NCBI GenBank assembly: GCA_049318625.1
Contig: JBMOGA010000104.1
Location: 1-8,570 of the forward strand
Source: JBMOGA01 sp049318625
GTDB taxonomy: Bacteria > Pseudomonadota > Alphaproteobacteria > Rhizobiales > Hyphomicrobiaceae
Direction of reading: 5' to 3'
Length of the DNA: 8,570 nt
The notes beneath the pieces were generated by a model. The model was not told the DNA's origin. It made no database searches and worked only from the letters and a program-made list of their open reading frames with translations. The position numbers and the translations under genes are program-made. Shown here piece after piece: positions 6,376 to 8,570 of the stretch (the first letter of the stretch is position 1; each line of letters starts with the position of its first letter).

Positions 6376-7242
6376 ATGCCGCCGCATCCCAACGACCACG
6401 ACCATGGCATCGACGCGCTGCTGCCCGCCGAGATCGCGCGGAAGGCGGAGGCCATCGGGGCGCAGAAGACACGGATGGACGTCGGCCGCCTGATGGCGCT
6501 CGCGGTGCTTGCCGGGGCCTTCATCGCGCTCGGCGGCATGCTGGCGACCACGGTGCTCGCCGGATCGGCCGGCGTCATTCCCTTCGGGGTTTCGCGGCTG
6601 CTCGCCGGCACCGTGTTCTGCCTCGGGCTGATCCTCGTGGTGCTCGGCGGGGCGGAGTTGTTCACCGGCAACACGCTGATGGTGATGGCGCTGGCCTCGG
6701 GCACGATCCGGCTCTCCGAGATGCTGCGCGCCTGGGTGATCGTCTATGCCGGAAACTTCGTCGGCGCGCTCGGGATGGCGGTTCTGGTGTTCCTCGCCGG
6801 CCAGTACCGTTTCGGCGACGGCGCCGTCGCCAAGGTCGCCGTGCAAATCGCCGTCGCCAAGGTGGCGCTGCCGTTCGGTCAGGCGCTGTTCCTCGGTGTG
6901 TTGTGCAATCTGCTGGTCTGCCTCGCCGTCTGGCTCGCGCTCGGCGCCCGCTCGACCACCGACAAGGTGCTGGCGATCCTGTTCCCGGTGTCGGCTTTCG
7001 TGGTCGCGGGGTTCGAGCATTCGGTCGCCAACATGTACCTGATCCCGCTCGGCCTGCTGATCAAGTCGCTCGACCCGGAGGTGTTCCGGTCGGCGGGCGT
7101 CGGAGCGCTCGGCGACGCGCTGACCTGGCCGGCGTTCCTCGAGAGCCTGGTGCCGGTCACCATCGGCAACATCATCGGGGGCGGCGTGCTGGTGGGTATC
7201 GTCTACTGGTTCGTCTACCTCAGGGGCCACCGGACGGCCTGA
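6376..7242 (+). CDS. Formate/nitrite transporter (FNT) family channel
   Basis: A 288-residue inner-membrane channel with six hydrophobic segments (about 38-61, 71-92, 115-142, 168-190, 197-217, 256-283), as in the pentameric FocA/NirC/HSC family for formate, nitrite or hydrosulfide. Signature stretches are present: G91-G-A-E-L-F-T-G-N (the omega-loop region), N127-F-V-G, L176-C-N-L-L-V-C-L-A-V-W, the pore histidine in G212-F-E-H215-S-V-A-N-M, and G264-N-I-I-G-G-G. Lys162 before the fourth segment probably matches the conserved basic residue of FocA. The N-terminus is His/Asp-rich (H-P-N-D-H-D-H). AGGA (6367-6370) precedes the ATG. The gene diverges from the small-ORF/MoaD/propeller unit, and its 3' end overlaps the PHA depolymerase gene by 23 bases. 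No formate or nitrite enzyme is adjacent, so the substrate is open. Confidence 0.94.
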   Translation: MPPHPNDHDHGIDALLPAEIARKAEAIGAQKTRMDVGRLMALAVLAGAFIALGGMLATTVLAGSAGVIPFGVSRLLAGTVFCLGLILVVLGGAELFTGNTLMVMALASGTIRLSEMLRAWVIVYAGNFVGALGMAVLVFLAGQYRFGDGAVAKVAVQIAVAKVALPFGQALFLGVLCNLLVCLAVWLALGARSTTDKVLAILFPVSAFVVAGFEHSVANMYLIPLGLLIKSLDPEVFRSAGVGALGDALTWPAFLESLVPVTIGNIIGGGVLVGIVYWFVYLRGHRTA

Positions 7243-8353
7243 GGGCGGGGCCCGCAGCGCTGGCCAGCACCTGCTCGATCTGCGGCAGGATGCGGGCGCG
7301 CCAGATGTCGCCGTGGAACAGCGAGAAGTGACCGGCGCCCTCGATCACCATCCGGTGGCGCCGGCCATCCGGGATGTGCGGGCACAGCTCTTGGGCCACG
7401 CTCGTCTGGCCCGGCGAGGCGATGTCGTCGCTGGCGCCCTCAATGGTCATCAGTGCCGTGCCGCGGATGGCGCCGAGGTCGACCCGCTCGCCGTGAAAGC
7501 GCAGCGCGCCCTGGCAGAGCGCCCGGTCGTGATAGACGGCCTTCAGGCTGCCCAGGAAGCAGGCGGCATCGAGGTCCATGACCGACGTGAAGAGATCCAG
7601 GAACGGATACTGCCGCGGGTTGTCGCCGTCGTCCTCCACCAGCTTGCGCCCCATCTCGCCCCGCCGATCGAGGCGGCGCATCAGATAGGCGCTGAGCGCG
7701 GCAAGTTGCGTTTCTGCCGGGTAAACGCGGCGCCCGGCTCCGGCATAGGCGCCAGATACGCGGCGGACGCTGCTGTCCTCGATGTCCGTGAGGGTATGGG
7801 CGCGCACGGATGTGGCCACTGCCGTCGGGTTGGCCATGGGATCGATCGGCGCCGCGATCAGAACCAGCGCGGCGGGGCTGATCGCGCCGCCCGCGGCCGC
7901 CGCCAGTGCCGTCGCGGCCAGCGCGGGCGTCCCGCCCTGGCAGACGGCCACGACCGACCCGCCGGGCCTCAGCTGCCGCAGCCCCTCGATGATGCAGGCG
8001 ATGTTGGCCTCGAAATCGAACACGCCGTCGCACAGCGCCACATGCCGGGCGTTCATCCATTCCGTCACCAGCACGCGATGGCGTGGCAGCAGCCCCACCA
8101 CCAGATCGCGCAGCAGAATGGAAAAATGTCCGGAGAGCGGTGCCACCACCAGGATGTCGGACGGCGGGTCGGCGTCGCCAGCGGACAGCTCGAGCAGCGT
8201 GCAGAAAGGGCTTACCGCCATCTCTCGCCGGCGCACCGGGCGATCACGACCGGCGACCGCGACGTGCGTGATTCCGAGGTCGCGGCGCATCGGCTGGTCG
8301 GCGCCACGGTACATGAACGCTTGCGGTGGCGTGCCGGCGTTGCGATCCGCCAT
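7220..8353 (-). CDS. phaZ: Intracellular polyhydroxyalkanoate depolymerase-like hydrolase (PhaZ type)
   Basis: A 377-residue alpha/beta hydrolase resembling the intracellular PHB depolymerases, which break stored polyester into hydroxyacids. The family stretch S-P-F-C-T-L-L, V-A-P-L-S-G-H-F and T-E-W-M-N-A-R is clear. It is followed by the nucleophile elbow V-A-V-C138-Q-G-G, in which a cysteine replaces the usual serine as in Ralstonia PhaZ1. The other triad members are probably Asp309 in E-G-A-S-D-D-I and His342 in E-G-A-G-H-F. The motif after the cysteine is Q-G-G-T-P where PhaZ1 proteins usually have Q-P-x-x-P. The N-terminal part is shorter than in most relatives. The frame is open to a TTG at 8395, but the predicted transcription start (about 8387) lies after it; ATG 8353 has GAGAG (8363-8359) upstream and is preferred, with ATG 8365 and 8314 as alternatives. 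The substrate could be another polyester or ester. Confidence 0.82.
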   Translation of the reverse strand: MADRNAGTPPQAFMYRGADQPMRRDLGITHVAVAGRDRPVRRREMAVSPFCTLLELSAGDADPPSDILVVAPLSGHFSILLRDLVVGLLPRHRVLVTEWMNARHVALCDGVFDFEANIACIIEGLRQLRPGGSVVAVCQGGTPALAATALAAAAGGAISPAALVLIAAPIDPMANPTAVATSVRAHTLTDIEDSSVRRVSGAYAGAGRRVYPAETQLAALSAYLMRRLDRRGEMGRKLVEDDGDNPRQYPFLDLFTSVMDLDAACFLGSLKAVYHDRALCQGALRFHGERVDLGAIRGTALMTIEGASDDIASPGQTSVAQELCPHIPDGRRHRMVIEGAGHFSLFHGDIWRARILPQIEQVLASAAGPALRPSGGP

Positions 8354-8394
8354 CGCGGCTCTCATCGTTGCTGGCGTGGCGAGATGAGCGGCCA

Positions 8395-8400
8395 ATACTA
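8395..8400 (-). promoter_or_regulatory. Candidate -10 element (TAGTAT) of the phaZ-like gene
   Basis: On the minus strand TAGTAT (8400-8395) matches TATAAT at four of six positions. Transcription would start near 8387, leaving a leader of about 34 bases before the ATG at 8353. The FNR/FixK-type box centred at 8428.5 would then be at about -41.5, the standard class II activator position. A proper -35 is absent at 17 bases, as expected for an activator-dependent promoter. Confidence 0.5.
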
Positions 8401-8421
8401 GAGCACAGGCAGGGCGGCAAC

Positions 8422-8435
8422 TTGATTTCGGTCAA
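8422..8435. promoter_or_regulatory. FNR/FixK-type operator TTGATTTCGGTCAA
   Basis: The sequence contains a perfect TTGA-N6-TCAA palindrome and matches the FNR consensus TTGAT-N4-ATCAA at nine of ten defined bases. It lies about 75 bases before the phaZ-like start, in non-coding DNA. Crp/Fnr-family regulators of this recognition type (FNR, FnrL, FixK, Dnr) respond to low oxygen or nitric oxide. Being a palindrome it could also serve a rightward gene beyond base 8570. Confidence 0.7.
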
Positions 8436-8570
8436 ACCTCACGTGCCAAGGCGAGAGGTTGCGGCCGCGTCCGCTCGGGGGGGCGGCGGGCGCGGAGCGG
8501 TCGCATGCGCGAGATGCCTAGCAGGTTGTTGAACTTGGGTCTTCGGTAGCCCCGTATCCTCGGTTGAGGC
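8436..8570. other. Terminal intergenic stretch without a supported gene
   Basis: No convincing coding frame is seen here. It contains a GC-rich stretch in which CCGCTC (8471-8476) could pair with GAGCGG (8495-8500) across an 18-base loop. At the very end is a small hairpin, CCTC-GGTT-GAGG (8558-8569), cut off by the window edge. I see no transposon end or RNA gene that I can defend. Confidence 0.5.

Noticed and set aside
7313..8401. Plus-strand frame of 362 codons opposite the phaZ-like gene
   Set aside because: It has no domain, no RBS and a skewed composition; the minus-strand hydrolase is clear.
8505..8570. Possible insertion-sequence end in the AT-richer terminal segment
   Set aside because: Only a loose resemblance of a GTTGTTGAAC stretch to known IS ends, with no inverted partner and no transposase in the window.

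Overview
The window is GC-rich DNA with a strong preference for G or C at third codon positions. It most likely comes from an alphaproteobacterium. This is inferred from base composition, a tRNA-Gly(CCC) of the usual bacterial form, a PhaZ-type intracellular polyhydroxyalkanoate depolymerase, an FNR/FixK-type operator and a pentonate-type dehydratase. The genus cannot be fixed from this sequence alone. There is no sign of phage, insertion sequence or CRISPR, and the genes look like ordinary chromosomal metabolic genes.

Layout: (1) positions 1-54 hold the 3' part of a tRNA-Gly(CCC), followed by a probable GC-rich terminator. (2) 187-2010 (+) is a cyclic-nucleotide-binding domain fused to a patatin-like phospholipase. 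(3) 2197-4676 (+) is a two-gene operon: an IlvD/Edd-family sugar-acid dehydratase and, 20 bases later, an RraA/HMG-aldolase-like protein. (4) 4705-6206 (-) is a compact three-gene unit. It runs from an unrecognised 38-residue peptide to a MoaD/ThiS-type sulfur-carrier-like protein ending in Gly-Gly, then a five-Asp-box beta-propeller protein. (5) 6376-7242 (+) is a formate/nitrite-family channel, divergent from that unit. (6) 7220-8353 (-) is a PHA depolymerase-like hydrolase whose 3' end overlaps the channel gene by 23 bases. It has an FNR/FixK-type box placed as for a class II activated promoter. (7) The last 135 bases hold no gene I can support.

How the genes may work together: the dehydratase would make a 2-keto-3-deoxy acid and the RraA-like protein could cleave it to pyruvate and an aldehyde. 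This is inference from family chemistry. The PHA depolymerase appears to be under oxygen-responsive control. The small-peptide/MoaD/propeller unit is the least explained part of the window. It lacks any molybdopterin, thiamine or E1-like partner gene here, and the MoaD Gly-Gly codons are also the ribosome binding site of the propeller gene.
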